Shown here piece after piece: positions 22,636 through 33,115 of a DNA stretch of 64,000 nucleotides (within the stretch, counting starts at the first letter, position 1; the number at the start of each line of letters is the position of its first letter). The stretch comes from Agromyces bauzanensis (GTDB lineage Bacteria > Actinomycetota > Actinomycetes > Actinomycetales > Microbacteriaceae): contig NZ_BMMD01000004.1 in NCBI RefSeq assembly GCF_014645655.1, positions 114,762-178,761 on the forward strand, read 5' to 3'. Position numbers and translations under genes: made by a program. Below the pieces are notes generated by a model. The model made no database searches. It saw nothing but the letters and a program-made list of their open reading frames with translations, and had not been told where the DNA came from.

Positions 22636-25542
22636 GTGGCCGTGCCACCCGAACCGTCGTCGCCCGTGCTCGTCGGGCGGGATCGGGAACTCGGGATCAT
22701 CAGGGGGCTCCTCGAACGGTCCGCCGCCGAGGAGGCGCAGACGCTCGTCGTCTCAGGGGACGCGGGCGTCGGGAAGACCGCGCTCGTGACGCGGGCGTGC
22801 TCGGAGGGCACCGACGCCATGACGATCTTCGGGGCGTGCCTTCCGCTCACGTCCATGTCGATTCCGCTGCTGCCGATTCGGACCGCGCTCCGGAACCTCG
22901 ACGAGAGCCTCGAGGAGGCCGGAATCGTCGATCTCGATGGCGACGAACGCGACGTCACCGTCCGGTTCGACGACTGGCTCGGCCGCCGTTGTCGAGTCCA
23001 CCCCGTCGTCCTCGTCGTCGATGACGTGCAGTGGGCCGATCGTTCCACGCTCGATGCACTCATGTACGTCATCGCGGGCCCCGCTCGTCGTCACCTGACG
23101 GTCATCGCAACGCTTCGGGCGGGGGAGGTCGGTCTCGGGCACCCGCTCCAGCGCTGGCTCGCCGACATCCGGCGCCTTCCCCGAGTGTTCGAACTCGGGG
23201 TGGAACCCCTCGACCGCACGGGCACCGCCGAGCAGATCGAGGCGCTGATGGGAGGGGTGCCGCATCAATCGCTCATCGACGATGTGCACGGTCATGCTCG
23301 GGGCAACCCCTACTTCACCCGGCTCATGGTCTCAGGCCTCACACCCGATGCACGTGCGGCTCCCGTCGCGTTCCCAGTGGATCTCAGCTCCGCGGTGCTG
23401 CAGGCTTGGTTCCGGCTCTCGCCCGAGACACGGCGGCTCGCGACCGTGCTGGCAGTGGGCGGCGCGGCGATCAGCGCCGGCGACCTGGCCGAGGTCGTCG
23501 CGGATTCCGATGTCGACGGTGTCCGTTCCGCGCTGGCCGAGGCTGTTGGATCGGGCACCCTCGACGGCCTCGTGGACGGCTCGTTCTGGTTCCACCACCC
23601 GATGAGTGCAGAGGTGCTCGCCGCAGCGCTGTCGGATGACGAGCGCCGGGAGTGGCATCGACGATTCGCGAACCATCTCGAGGCTCGACTCGAAGAGCCG
23701 GCTTCTGTGGCATCCGTCGTCGCCATCGCCGACCATCGGTACCGATCGGGCGAGACGCGCTCTGCCTTCGAATGGGCTCTTCGGGCAGCTGATGCGGTGG
23801 AAGGGGCCGACGGGCGCGCGGAGGAATTGCGTCTCCTGCGCCGGGCCGTCGACCTGCTGCCGAGACTCCCGGACATCGCCGACGCCGACGAGCGGCTCGG
23901 CGGGCTCCTCCGCCGCCAGCGCTCGGTCGCGGCGGACGCGGGCGCCACGTTCGACGAACTCGAGGCGGTGGAGGCGATGCTCGACCGCCTCGATGACGAG
24001 GCCGAACCGCTGGTCGCCGCGGAACTCATCGTGCGCCGGATGCACCTGCGGTTCATGGCCGGGAGGTCCTTCATCGAGGTCGCCGAGATGCGCGAGGCTG
24101 TTCGACGTTCGTCGGCAAGCCCGGCGAGCCCCGAGTTCGCACTGGGATTGGCGGAACTCGCGCATGCCGAGCTGTGGGCGGAGATGCCGGATGCCGCGGT
24201 GCACGCGCACGACGCGATCGCCGTGGCACGCGACGCGAACGACCCACGCGCTCTCGCGCATGCCCTCGCCGCCGGGTCCATGGCCGCGCTGTACGCCGGC
24301 GACGGACTCCGTGCCCGCGAACTCGGGGAGCAGGCGGTCGAGGCCGCGCTCGAGGCGCACGATTGGTTCGCGTACGTGCATGCCGTCCTGTGGGAGGCGA
24401 ACGCGGTGGAGACGTGGGCATCCGGGTGGTTCGCCGATCGAATGCGCACTCGACGGGTCGAGCTCACCGCGCGGGGCGGCCCGCAGGTGTACATCGCCTG
24501 GCTGTCCGCGAACGAGGCGGTCTCGCTGCTCGTCGTCGGCCGTGGCGTGGAATGCGAGGAGCGCCTTCGCGTCGCGCTCGGATCCGACGCCGGCCCGCTC
24601 GGTGACGTTCTGGCGCGACTGACGGCAGCGCGATTCGCCGCGCTCCGCGGCCACCTCGGCGATGCGCGGGGCCACCTCCTCCGCGCCGACGAGCTGTTCG
24701 CGGACGGGTCGGCGTTCCTCGCGTTCGAGTTCGACGCCGTCCGGGCGGAGGTCCGACTCGCGGGGGGCGATCCGGATGGTGCCTACGAGGCGGCACTGGC
24801 CGGTGCGACCGGCGGCGGCTCTCCACCCACGATGTGCGAGTGGCTCATGCCGCTCGCGGCGCGTGCACTCGCCGACCTCGCCCGAGCCGCACGCGACACC
24901 GGTGCTGATGCAAGCGATGCCCTCGCCCGGCTCGATGCGCTCGTGGCGCGGTTCCCGCATACGCTCCGAGACGCCGGCGTCCTCACGCCGCTCATGCAAC
25001 GGCAGATCGTGGCGTTCGACGCGATGTATGCAGCTGAGCAGGCGAGGGCCCGAGGCCGGGCCGATGCGTCTTTGGCCTGGTGCGAAGCTGTCGAGGCATG
25101 CAGCACGGCACATATTCCATGGGAGGAGGCTTACTCGCGTTGGCGCGCCGCGGAAGCGCTGTTCGCTCGAGCACGCGGTCGACGGGAGGGCACGGAGATG
25201 CTGCGCAGCGGACTCGCGCTCGCGCGCAATCTCGGCGCCCGACCCGTCGAGGGTGAGTTGCTCGACCTGGCGAGGCGCGCGAGAGTTCCGATCGAGGAGC
25301 CGTCGTCATTCGCATCCGGCGTCCTCGGTCCGTTGCCCGGGCTGACCCCTCGCGAACGCGAGATCCTCGACCTGATCGTGGTCGGACACACCTACTCCGA
25401 GATCGCGCGGGCGCTCGTGATCAGCGAGAAGACAGTGAGCACGCACGTCTCGCACCTGCTCGCGAAGACCGGAACCGCGAACCGCGTGGAGCTCGCCGGA
25501 CTGGTGCACCGCGTCGCGGATGAGCAGGGCCGCGACGAGTAG
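22636..25542 (+). CDS. LAL-type LuxR transcriptional regulator with N-terminal AAA ATPase
   Basis: The product is a 968-residue regulator of the large ATP-binding LuxR (LAL) family. The ATPase has a Walker A, GDAGVGKTAL (about residues 41-50), and a Walker B, VLVVDDVQWAD. A long helical, TPR-like middle region follows, rich in Ala, Arg and Glu. The C-terminal LuxR helix-turn-helix reads LTPREREILDLIVVGHTYSEIA and ends TVSTHVSHLLAKTGTANR. GTG at 22636 is used. Such proteins integrate a ligand signal with ATP binding to control catabolic or secondary-metabolism genes. No obvious target operon is adjacent, so its regulon is unknown. It is convergent with ctaA, 24 bases away. Confidence 0.9.
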   Translation: MAVPPEPSSPVLVGRDRELGIIRGLLERSAAEEAQTLVVSGDAGVGKTALVTRACSEGTDAMTIFGACLPLTSMSIPLLPIRTALRNLDESLEEAGIVDLDGDERDVTVRFDDWLGRRCRVHPVVLVVDDVQWADRSTLDALMYVIAGPARRHLTVIATLRAGEVGLGHPLQRWLADIRRLPRVFELGVEPLDRTGTAEQIEALMGGVPHQSLIDDVHGHARGNPYFTRLMVSGLTPDARAAPVAFPVDLSSAVLQAWFRLSPETRRLATVLAVGGAAISAGDLAEVVADSDVDGVRSALAEAVGSGTLDGLVDGSFWFHHPMSAEVLAAALSDDERREWHRRFANHLEARLEEPASVASVVAIADHRYRSGETRSAFEWALRAADAVEGADGRAEELRLLRRAVDLLPRLPDIADADERLGGLLRRQRSVAADAGATFDELEAVEAMLDRLDDEAEPLVAAELIVRRMHLRFMAGRSFIEVAEMREAVRRSSASPASPEFALGLAELAHAELWAEMPDAAVHAHDAIAVARDANDPRALAHALAAGSMAALYAGDGLRARELGEQAVEAALEAHDWFAYVHAVLWEANAVETWASGWFADRMRTRRVELTARGGPQVYIAWLSANEAVSLLVVGRGVECEERLRVALGSDAGPLGDVLARLTAARFAALRGHLGDARGHLLRADELFADGSAFLAFEFDAVRAEVRLAGGDPDGAYEAALAGATGGGSPPTMCEWLMPLAARALADLARAARDTGADASDALARLDALVARFPHTLRDAGVLTPLMQRQIVAFDAMYAAEQARARGRADASLAWCEAVEACSTAHIPWEEAYSRWRAAEALFARARGRREGTEMLRSGLALARNLGARPVEGELLDLARRARVPIEEPSSFASGVLGPLPGLTPREREILDLIVVGHTYSEIARALVISEKTVSTHVSHLLAKTGTANRVELAGLVHRVADEQGRDE

Positions 25543-25566
25543 GCGGTGACGTCGCCGTGGTGCTCG

Positions 25567-26505
25567 TCAGCGGGCGGATGCCGCCAGTTCGGCGTCGTCG
25601 GACGCGGCATCCGTTCGCACCGGCCGCTTCAGTCGCAGCACGACCACGGTCATCGCAGCTGCCGTGAGCGCCGCGAGCACCATGTGCACCCCCACCGCGA
25701 GTGGCGGCAGGCCGTTGTGGGCCTGGTACAGGCCCACGGCGATCTGCACGATCTCGGCGGCGAGGAGCACAACGGTCCAGCGGAGCGTCGGCAGCTTCAG
25801 CCGCCACGCCGCGACGAGGAGCAGGAGCGTGAGCGCGAGGAGCGCGTAGCCCGGCCAGGCGTGCACGTGCTCGAGCAACTCGGAGTCGAAGCCCGTGCGA
25901 CCGGCGTTCGTGTCGCCCGAGTGCGGCCCCGACCCGGTGGTGAGGATGCCGAACACGATCGTGAGGGCGAGCACGGCCGTGGTGAGGTGCGTGAGGCCCG
26001 CGTACCATCCGGGGACCGCCGCCTCACGCGGCCCCGGCACGGCGTGCATGCGCACGATGAAGGCCGCGGCGACGCACACGAGCACGAGCGAGGAGACGTA
26101 GTGGAATCCGACGATGAACGGGTTGAGCCCGGTCCAGACCGTGATGCCGCCGACGATCGCCTGCGCGATGATGCCCGCGCCCACGATGAGCGAGAGCGCG
26201 AACAGGTCGCGGCGCTCGGCGCGGATGCGCCACACGAGCACGAAGAGCAGCAGCGCGACGATGCCGACCACACCGGTCATCAGCCGGTTGCCGAACTCGA
26301 TCAGCGAGTGGTAGCTGAGCTCGTCGGTGGGCACCAGGGAGTCGGCCGTGCAGGTCGGCCAGGTGGGGCATCCGAGGCCGGAGCCGGTGAGCCGCACCGC
26401 CCCGCCCGTCGCGATGATCGTGGTCTGCGCGATGAACGACAGCCACGCGACGACTCGGATGCGCCGGTCGACATGGTCGGGCAGCCACTCGGTGAAGCGG
26501 TTCAC
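25567..26505 (-). CDS. ctaA: Heme a synthase (CtaA/COX15)
   Basis: A membrane mono-oxygenase that converts heme o to heme a for the aa3 oxidase. The 312-residue product has about eight hydrophobic helices. It has the first-loop motif TGSGLGCPTWPTC, the Glu/His region LIEFGNRLM, a His in FIVGFHYVSSL, and paired His-containing helices later (LLEHVHAWPG, AVGVHMVLA). The first-loop cysteine pair typical of Gram-positive CtaA is present (C..WPTC). GTG at 26505 is used. It normally neighbours ctaB and here is convergent with it across the inserted accessory region. Confidence 0.94.
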   Translation of the reverse strand: MNRFTEWLPDHVDRRIRVVAWLSFIAQTTIIATGGAVRLTGSGLGCPTWPTCTADSLVPTDELSYHSLIEFGNRLMTGVVGIVALLLFVLVWRIRAERRDLFALSLIVGAGIIAQAIVGGITVWTGLNPFIVGFHYVSSLVLVCVAAAFIVRMHAVPGPREAAVPGWYAGLTHLTTAVLALTIVFGILTTGSGPHSGDTNAGRTGFDSELLEHVHAWPGYALLALTLLLLVAAWRLKLPTLRWTVVLLAAEIVQIAVGLYQAHNGLPPLAVGVHMVLAALTAAAMTVVVLRLKRPVRTDAASDDAELAASAR

Positions 26506-26756
26506 GCTGGTCGGTCCTGATCCGGGTCGGACTGTGACGGGGCTGGGAGATCGGCCCGGCCGGCAGTGCGACCCTATAGACTTGAGGGGTTGGAGAGTCC
26601 CGCGAGGCGCGCGACAACGCGCGATGCGGGTTCCCAGCCATCTTAGGTTCGCACTGGAGCCACCCGCACATCATCGCCCACTCACCGAGCGCCTCGACTC
26701 GCGAGGGGAATGAGCCGGACTGATAGCCGGTTGCACGGGAGGAGAAGAGGGAGAGC

Positions 26757-28175
26757 ATGACGGACGTACTGATCGACCGCCCAGAACTGGAAGGGCTCGG
26801 CACGTACGAGTTCGGCTGGGCCGACTCCGACGCCGCCGGGACATCCGCACGCCGCGGAATCTCGCCCGAGGTCGTCGCCGACATCTCGGCCCTGAAGGCC
26901 GAGCCCGAATGGATGCTCCAGCGCCGCCAGCGCGCGCTGCAGCTGTTCGAGCGCAAGCCCATGCCCACCTGGGGCGCCGATCTCTCGGAGATCGACTTCG
27001 ACAACATCAAGTACTTCGTCCGCTCCACCGAGAAGCAGGCCCAGACCTGGGAAGACCTGCCCGACGACATCAAGAACACCTACGAGAAGCTCGGCATCCC
27101 CGAGGCCGAGCGCCAGCGTCTCGTCGCCGGCGTCGCCGCGCAGTACGAGTCCGAGGTGGTCTACCACCAGATCAACGAGGAGCTCGAGCGCAAGGGTGTC
27201 ATCTTCATGGACACCGACACGGCGCTGAAGGAGCACCCCGAGTTCTTCGAGGAGTACTTCGGCACCGTCATCCCCGCCGGCGACAACAAGTTCGCCGCGC
27301 TCAACACGGCCGTCTGGTCGGGCGGGTCGTTCGTCTACGTGCCGCCGGGCGTGCACGTCGAGATCCCACTGCAGGCCTACTTCCGCATCAACACCGAGAA
27401 CATGGGCCAGTTCGAGCGCACGCTCATCATCGCCGACGAAGACAGCTACGTGCACTACATCGAGGGCTGCACGGCGCCCATCTACAAGAGCGACTCGCTG
27501 CACTCCGCGGTCGTCGAGATCATCGTGAAGAAGAACGCTCGCGTGCGGTACACGACGATCCAGAACTGGTCGAACAACGTCTACAACCTCGTCACCAAGC
27601 GCGCCACGGCCGCCGAGGGCGCCACCATGGAGTGGATCGACGGCAACATCGGCTCGAAGGTCACGATGAAGTACCCGTCGATCTTCCTCATGGGCGAGCA
27701 CGCGAAGGGCGAGACGCTCTCGGTCGCGTTCGCAGGCCCCGGCCAGCATCAAGACGCCGGCGCCAAGATGATCCACATGGCGCCCTACACGCAGTCGTCG
27801 ATCGTCTCGAAGTCGATCGCCCGCGGCGGCGGCCGCGCGGGCTACCGCGGCGAGGTTCGCGTCGACGCCAACGCGCACCACTCGGCCAACACGGTGCGTT
27901 GCGACGCGCTGCTCGTCGACACGATCTCGCGCTCCGACACCTACCCGTCCATCGACATCCGGGTCGACGACGTGCATCTCGGCCACGAGGCCACGGTCTC
28001 GAAGGTGAGCGAGGAGCAGCTCTTCTACCTCATGTCGCGAGGCCTCCCCGAAGACGAGGCCATGGCCATGATCGTGCGCGGGTTCATCGAGCCCATCGCC
28101 CGCGAGCTGCCGATGGAATACGCGATGGAACTCAACAAGCTCATCGAGATGGGCATGGAAGGATCGGTCGGCTAG
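26757..28175 (+). CDS. sufB: Fe-S cluster assembly protein SufB
   Basis: SufB is the scaffold subunit of the SufBCD complex that builds Fe-S clusters under stress and in actinobacteria serves as the main system. The 472-residue product has [17 protein letters not shown], the C-rich position in [10 protein letters not shown], and the beta-helix core ending [17 protein letters not shown] at 26757 follows GAAGAGGGAGAG. It begins the sufB-sufD-Rieske-sufC-sufT series. The 251-bp upstream region contains TATAGA around 26574 as a possible -10, but no SufR-type regulator gene is next to it. Confidence 0.96.
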   Translation: MTDVLIDRPELEGLGTYEFGWADSDAAGTSARRGISPEVVADISALKAEPEWMLQRRQRALQLFERKPMPTWGADLSEIDFDNIKYFVRSTEKQAQTWEDLPDDIKNTYEKLGIPEAERQRLVAGVAAQYESEVVYHQINEELERKGVIFMDTDTALKEHPEFFEEYFGTVIPAGDNKFAALNTAVWSGGSFVYVPPGVHVEIPLQAYFRINTENMGQFERTLIIADEDSYVHYIEGCTAPIYKSDSLHSAVVEIIVKKNARVRYTTIQNWSNNVYNLVTKRATAAEGATMEWIDGNIGSKVTMKYPSIFLMGEHAKGETLSVAFAGPGQHQDAGAKMIHMAPYTQSSIVSKSIARGGGRAGYRGEVRVDANAHHSANTVRCDALLVDTISRSDTYPSIDIRVDDVHLGHEATVSKVSEEQLFYLMSRGLPEDEAMAMIVRGFIEPIARELPMEYAMELNKLIEMGMEGSVG

Positions 28176-28177
28176 GC

Positions 28178-29398
28178 ATGACCGCGCAGATGACCAGCAC
28201 CCCACAGCGTTCATCAAATCTGGCCACCGCCGAGCAGCACGGATTCCGTCCTCACTCCGACGGCGCGTTCGTGCCCGTGCAGACGCGATCCGAGCGGTTC
28301 CGCTCGGTGAACGTCGACGGCTTCGCGCCGGTGACCGGCCGCGAGCACGAGTGGAAGTACTCGCCCGTCGCGGTGTTCGCCGACCTCACGTCGGGCGATC
28401 TCGACGGCTCGCGCATCGAGGTCGAGTCCACCATTCGAGAGCCTCAGGACGGCGCGGATGCCCCGGGCGTCGACGTCTCGTGGATCGGCCGCGACGACGC
28501 CCGCATCGGCCGGGCCGGCGTCCCCGAGGAGCGCGCCGCCGCCAACGCGTGGAGCTCATTCGGCGAGGCGCTGCTCGTCACGGTCACCGGTGAAGACGAG
28601 AAGACCGTCGTCGTCACCCGTCACGGCCTCGGGGCCGCGCCGCGAGCCGCGCACACCGTGATCGAGGCGGCGCCCAACAGTCGCGGTCTCGTGGTGCTCC
28701 GTGGCACCGGCGATGCGCGCCTCAGCGAGAACGTCGAGATCGTGGTCGGCGAGGGCGCGTCGCTCACTGTCGTCGCGCTCCAGGAGTGGAGCGACGACGC
28801 AGTGCACCTCGCGAGCCACTTCGCCCGACTCGGCCGCGACGCGTTCCTCAAGCACATCGTCGTCTCGCTCGGCGGCAAGGTGGTGCGGGTGAACCCGTCG
28901 ACCCACCTCGCCGAGCAGGGCTCCGACGTCGAAGCGCTCGGCCTCTACTTCGCCGATGCCGGACAGCACCTCGAACAGCAGGTCTTCGTGCACCACGACG
29001 CCCCGCACACCCGCTCACGCGTGACCTACAAGGGCGCCCTGCAGGGCGACGCGGCACGCAGCGTCTGGGTCGGCGACGTGCTCATCGGCAACGCCGCAAC
29101 CGGCACCGACAGCTACGAGCAGAACCGCAACCTCGTGCTCACCGACGGCACGCGTGCCGACTCGGTGCCGAATCTCGAGATCGAGACGGGCGACATCGTG
29201 GGCGCCGGCCACGCGAGCGCGACCGGTCGCTTCGACGACGAGCAGCTCTTCTACCTCATGGCCCGCGGCATCCCCGAGGGGGAGGCGCGCCGGCTCGTCG
29301 TCCGCGGGTTCCTCACCGAGATCATCCAGAAGATCGGCTCGCCCGAGCTCGAGGAGCGGCTGAACGCCGCGCTCGAGGCCGAGCTGCAGGGGAGCTGA
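28178..29398 (+). CDS. sufD: Fe-S cluster assembly protein SufD
   Basis: SufD pairs with SufB and SufC in the SufBCD scaffold and is needed for iron acquisition by the complex. The 406-residue product starts MTAQMTSTPQRSS. The N-terminal part is variable, and the C-terminal beta-helix is conserved, with HHDAPHTRSRVTYKGAL and the SufB-like LFYLMARGIPEGEARRLVVRGF. ATG at 28178 lies two bases after the sufB stop, which implies coupling. Longer in-frame readings upstream are inside sufB in another frame and are not real. Confidence 0.94.
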   Translation: MTAQMTSTPQRSSNLATAEQHGFRPHSDGAFVPVQTRSERFRSVNVDGFAPVTGREHEWKYSPVAVFADLTSGDLDGSRIEVESTIREPQDGADAPGVDVSWIGRDDARIGRAGVPEERAAANAWSSFGEALLVTVTGEDEKTVVVTRHGLGAAPRAAHTVIEAAPNSRGLVVLRGTGDARLSENVEIVVGEGASLTVVALQEWSDDAVHLASHFARLGRDAFLKHIVVSLGGKVVRVNPSTHLAEQGSDVEALGLYFADAGQHLEQQVFVHHDAPHTRSRVTYKGALQGDAARSVWVGDVLIGNAATGTDSYEQNRNLVLTDGTRADSVPNLEIETGDIVGAGHASATGRFDDEQLFYLMARGIPEGEARRLVVRGFLTEIIQKIGSPELEERLNAALEAELQGS

Positions 29399-29399
29399 C

Positions 29400-29726
29400 G
29401 TGGCATCCGTACGTGTCTGCGCGATCGACGACCTCGGCGTGAACGAGGCGGCCCGCTTCGTCATCGAGGGGGTGCCGATCGCGGTCGTGAAGGACGCCGC
29501 CGGCGCGATCTTCGCCATCGGCGATACCTGCACCCACGGCGACATCTCCCTCTCCGAGGGGTTCGTCGAGGACGACACGCTCGAGTGCTGGGCCCACGGC
29601 TCCAAGTTCTCGCTCACGACGGGCAAGCCCCTCACGCTGCCCGCATACGAGCCCGTCCCGGTGTACCGGGTCGAGCTCCAGGACGGCGACGTCCACATCG
29701 ACCCCGCGGTCAAGCTGGCCGTCTGA
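29400..29726 (+). CDS. Rieske [2Fe-2S] ferredoxin-like protein
   Basis: The 108-residue product has the two Rieske half motifs: CTH (Cys44, His46) and CWAH (Cys63, His66), which bind a [2Fe-2S] cluster with two Cys and two His. There is no signal peptide or membrane anchor, so it resembles the soluble ferredoxin subunit of non-heme dioxygenases. GTG at 29400 follows the sufD stop by one base. This gene is regularly found inside actinobacterial suf operons. A role in electron supply for cluster assembly is inferred from position only. Confidence 0.88.
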   Translation: MASVRVCAIDDLGVNEAARFVIEGVPIAVVKDAAGAIFAIGDTCTHGDISLSEGFVEDDTLECWAHGSKFSLTTGKPLTLPAYEPVPVYRVELQDGDVHIDPAVKLAV

Positions 29727-29778
29727 ATCATCCGCCCAGGCCTGCACGGCCGGCAACCGAAAGAGATCACCCGTCACC

Positions 29779-30540
<762 letters not shown>

Positions 30541-30549
30541 ACTGACGCC

Positions 30550-30879
30550 ATGGTCAACTCACTCGCTCCCGAGCGCTTCGACCAGGTCACCGAAGCCCTC
30601 AAGGACGTGATGGACCCAGAGCTCGGCGTCAACATCGTCGACCTCGGGCTCATCTACGACCTCGGCTGGGACGACGAGCACGACGCGCTCGTCATCCACA
30701 TGACGCTCACGAGCGCCGGATGCCCCCTCACCGACGTCATCGAGGAGCAGACGGCCGAGGCACTCGACGGCGTCGTCGACGCCTTCCGCATCAACTGGGT
30801 GTGGATGCCGCCGTGGGGTCCCGAGCGGATCACCGACGACGGCCGCGACATGATGCGCGCCCTCGGCTTCGCGATCTGA
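30550..30879 (+). CDS. sufT: SufT / MIP18-family Fe-S maturation factor (DUF59)
   Basis: The 109-residue product has the DUF59 signatures DPELGVNIVDLGLIYDL and LTSAGCPL with its conserved Cys. The family helps transfer Fe-S clusters to target proteins. ATG at 30550 lies 9 bases after sufC. In many actinobacteria sufS and sufU sit between sufC and sufT; here they are absent and sufT follows sufC directly. The next gene region is a pseudogene, so the suf operon ends here. Confidence 0.9.
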   Translation: MVNSLAPERFDQVTEALKDVMDPELGVNIVDLGLIYDLGWDDEHDALVIHMTLTSAGCPLTDVIEEQTAEALDGVVDAFRINWVWMPPWGPERITDDGRDMMRALGFAI

Positions 30880-30906
30880 GCCGAACGACTCCGGATGCCC
30901 CGCACC

Positions 30907-30928
30907 GGTCCCTGAGCTTGTCGAAGGG
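30907..30928. repeat. Short dispersed REP-like element
   Basis: CCCTGAGCTTGTCGAAGGG (30910-30928) is an imperfect palindrome that I recognise as a widespread intergenic repeat of high-GC bacteria, usually seen as GGTCCCTGAGC with TCGAAGGG. It sits between the sufT stop and the decayed peptidase gene. Only one copy was noticed in this window. Confidence 0.55.
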
Positions 30929-30969
30929 CACGGGGCATCCGCCGTTCCGCAGCCGACCACCGGGCCCCG

Positions 30970-31985
30970 GCCTCTGAGCAACGGCTCCACGTCCGCGTCA
31001 CGTCCGCGGAAGCCGCGGTACGCCTCGAGCTGGTCGACGCTGCCGCCGGGCTCGAGCAGCATGCGCCGGAACCGCTCGCCGTTCTCGCGTGTCGCCCCGC
31101 CGTGCTCTTCGAAGGCCGAAGCCCTGGTTGAAGCGGCGGGCGGCGACGAGCCGGTCGACGAGGTGCTGCGGCATCCGCTCGTCCGTCTCATGGTGCACGG
31201 CGTAGCCCTCGAGGGTCTCGGGGCGCAGCATCCACAGTTCGTTCGCCTGGCTCGGGAACTCGACGAAGTCGCGGTAGACGTTCGTGCCGGCCTGCGACGG
31301 GTAGCGGACGCGGGCGAGGAGGCCGTGCAGGGCGTGTCCGAACTCGTGGAAGAGCGTCTCGGACTACGCCCAGTCGGATGCCGCGGGCGCACGCGCCCCG
31401 CTCCGCGCAGCCTGCTCCGCGAGGTCGGCCTCGTCGCGGGCGACGTTGCGCGTCGTGGGCGCGACGAGCCGGGTGAGCAGGGCCCGCGACCGCGTCGGGT
31501 GAGCCGGCGGTCTCCCCGGCCGTGACGTTCGCCGCGTCGGGGGGACTTCCGGGCTGGCGAGCGGGCGCCCGCGTCGAGTCCCGCGAGCTCCGCCTCGGTG
31601 AGGTGGAGCGCGAGGTCGTTGGTGTCCGCGAGCAGGTGCTGCTGGAAGGCCGTCGTGAGGGCGGAGATCCGTTCGCCCGGTGCGGTGAGGCGGCGCGAAC
31701 TCCGCCTCGAGCGCGTCGATGGCCGCATTCGCGTCGGACGAGCCGGCGTTCTCGAACACGGGCAGCATGCGTCGGAGGACGGCGCCCCGAGCGCTCGAGC
31801 GCCACGAGCGAGTCGTCGAACGCGGGCGCGGCCTGGTCGGCGGCGATGGCCTCGACCTCCGCCCGCTGCTCGGCCGTGCCCGCCTCGATCGCCTCCCGGT
31901 GGTGCTCGGGCCGGATCAGCGCGAAGAGCGGCAGCTGGCAGGGGAGAGCGCTGGGCTCGAGGAACGCGTTGGATGGCTCGGTCAC
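30970..31985 (-). pseudogene. Decayed M3-family metallopeptidase (Dcp/oligopeptidase-like)
   Basis: On the minus strand the remains of an M3 zinc peptidase can be read in pieces. They begin at GTG 31985 (VTEPSNAFLEPSALPCQLPL) and continue with LPVFENAGSSDANAAIDALE, then ISALTTAFQQHLLADTNDL. The zinc motif SETLFHEFGHALHG is intact near 31350, followed by YPSQAGTNVYRDFVEFPSQ and RPETLEGYAVHHETDERM. The end is LEAYRGFRGRDADVEPLL near 30975. Pieces lie in different frames, with shifts near 31785, 31690 and 31110. A TAG at 31364-31366 is directly before the zinc motif, and the central segment that normally precedes HEFGH is missing. The intact family is about 680 residues. It cannot make a working enzyme. 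Confidence 0.88.
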
Positions 31986-32056
31986 GCGACCACGATAGGA
32001 CGTCGTCGGGCGACCCGGAGGCCACCTCCCGCGGCTGCGGTCGTAGGCTCTGAGGT

Positions 32057-32890
32057 ATGCAGCCCGAGGACGAGGCCGTCGAGATCGCACCCGCCGAGGC
32101 GTACACGCACGGCCACCACGAGAGCGTGCTTCGCGCCCACTCGTGGCGCACGGTGGAGAACTCGGCGGCCTACGTCGTGCCGCACCTGCGCGAGGGCCTG
32201 CGCGTGCTCGACGTCGGAAGCGGACCGGGCACGATCACGATCGACCTCGCGCGCCGCGTGCGTCCCGGGCGCGTGACGGGGATCGACGCGGCCGACGACG
32301 CCGTGACCCGGGCCACGGGCCTGGCCGCGAGCGAACGCGTCGACAACGTCGAGTTCCGCGTCGGCGACGCCTACGCACTGCCGTTCGCCGACCGCACGTT
32401 CGACCTCGTGCACGCGCATCAGGTCTTGCAGCACCTCGCCCGGCCGGTCGACGCGCTCCGCGAGTTCTGGCGGGTGCTGAAGCCCGGGGGACTGCTGGCG
32501 GTGCGCGACGTGGACTACGGCGGGGTCATCTGGAGCCCGGCCTCACCGGGCCTCGCACGCTGGCTCGAGCTCTACCGCGACGTGCACGAGGGCAACGGGG
32601 GCGAGCCCGACGCGGGCCGCCACCTCAAGCGCTGGGTGCGCGAGGCGGGCTTCGGCCGGATCGAGACCACGGCCTCCACCTGGGTGTTCTCCTCAGACCT
32701 CGAGCGCGAGTGGTGGGGCGGTTCGTGGGCCGAGCGGGCCACGCAGTCGCAGTTCGCGGCGCACGCCATCGAGCAGGGCCACTCCAACCCCGACGAGCTC
32801 GAGCGCATCGCCGCGGCGTGGCGTGACTGGGCGGCCGACGAGGACGGCTGGCTGCTCATGCCGCACGCCGAGGTCATCGCCCGGGCGTGA
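32057..32890 (+). CDS. SAM-dependent class I methyltransferase
   Basis: The 277-residue product has the SAM-binding motif I VLDVGSGPGTITIDLAR (about residues 47-63), then GIDAADDAV, the acidic loop VGDAYALPFADRTFDLVHAHQVLQH and LKPGGLLAVRDVD. These are typical of UbiE/MenG-like methyltransferases. No substrate-specific feature was recognised, so the target is unknown. ATG at 32057 is used. The stop abuts the stop of a convergent small gene. Confidence 0.88.
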   Translation: MQPEDEAVEIAPAEAYTHGHHESVLRAHSWRTVENSAAYVVPHLREGLRVLDVGSGPGTITIDLARRVRPGRVTGIDAADDAVTRATGLAASERVDNVEFRVGDAYALPFADRTFDLVHAHQVLQHLARPVDALREFWRVLKPGGLLAVRDVDYGGVIWSPASPGLARWLELYRDVHEGNGGEPDAGRHLKRWVREAGFGRIETTASTWVFSSDLEREWWGGSWAERATQSQFAAHAIEQGHSNPDELERIAAAWRDWAADEDGWLLMPHAEVIARA

Positions 32891-33115
32891 TCACCAGTCC
32901 TCGTCGGCGTCGTGCGCGTCGACGATCGCGTCGCTGACGCGGGTGCCGTCGTCGAGCTCGACGATCGGACGTCCCTCGAGCCACGTGAGCGTCCAGTGCC
33001 GGCCGGCCACGGGCCCGGGGTGGGCCGCCTCGGCGGCGGCGATGCGCGGGCGCAGGTCGGCGGGAACGGAGGCCGGTGGCTCCGCGCCGAACTCCCATCT
33101 CGTGCCGAGTCGCAT
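32891..33115 (-). CDS. Small conserved-looking protein, unknown function
   Basis: The 74-residue product starts MRLGTRWEFGAEPPASV and includes HWTLTWLEGRPIVELDDGTRV and an acidic end, DAHDADEDW. I do not recognise a family. Its start overlaps the stop of the upstream acetyltransferase in an ATGA arrangement, and codon third positions are strongly GC, so it is probably translated. No signal or membrane segment is visible. Confidence 0.65.
   Translation of the reverse strand: MRLGTRWEFGAEPPASVPADLRPRIAAAEAAHPGPVAGRHWTLTWLEGRPIVELDDGTRVSDAIVDAHDADEDW

Noticed and set aside
25567..26505. ctaA and ctaB as part of a mobile element with the HNH gene
   Set aside because: Both are core heme genes with typical codon use. 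Only the DNA between them shows insertion signs.
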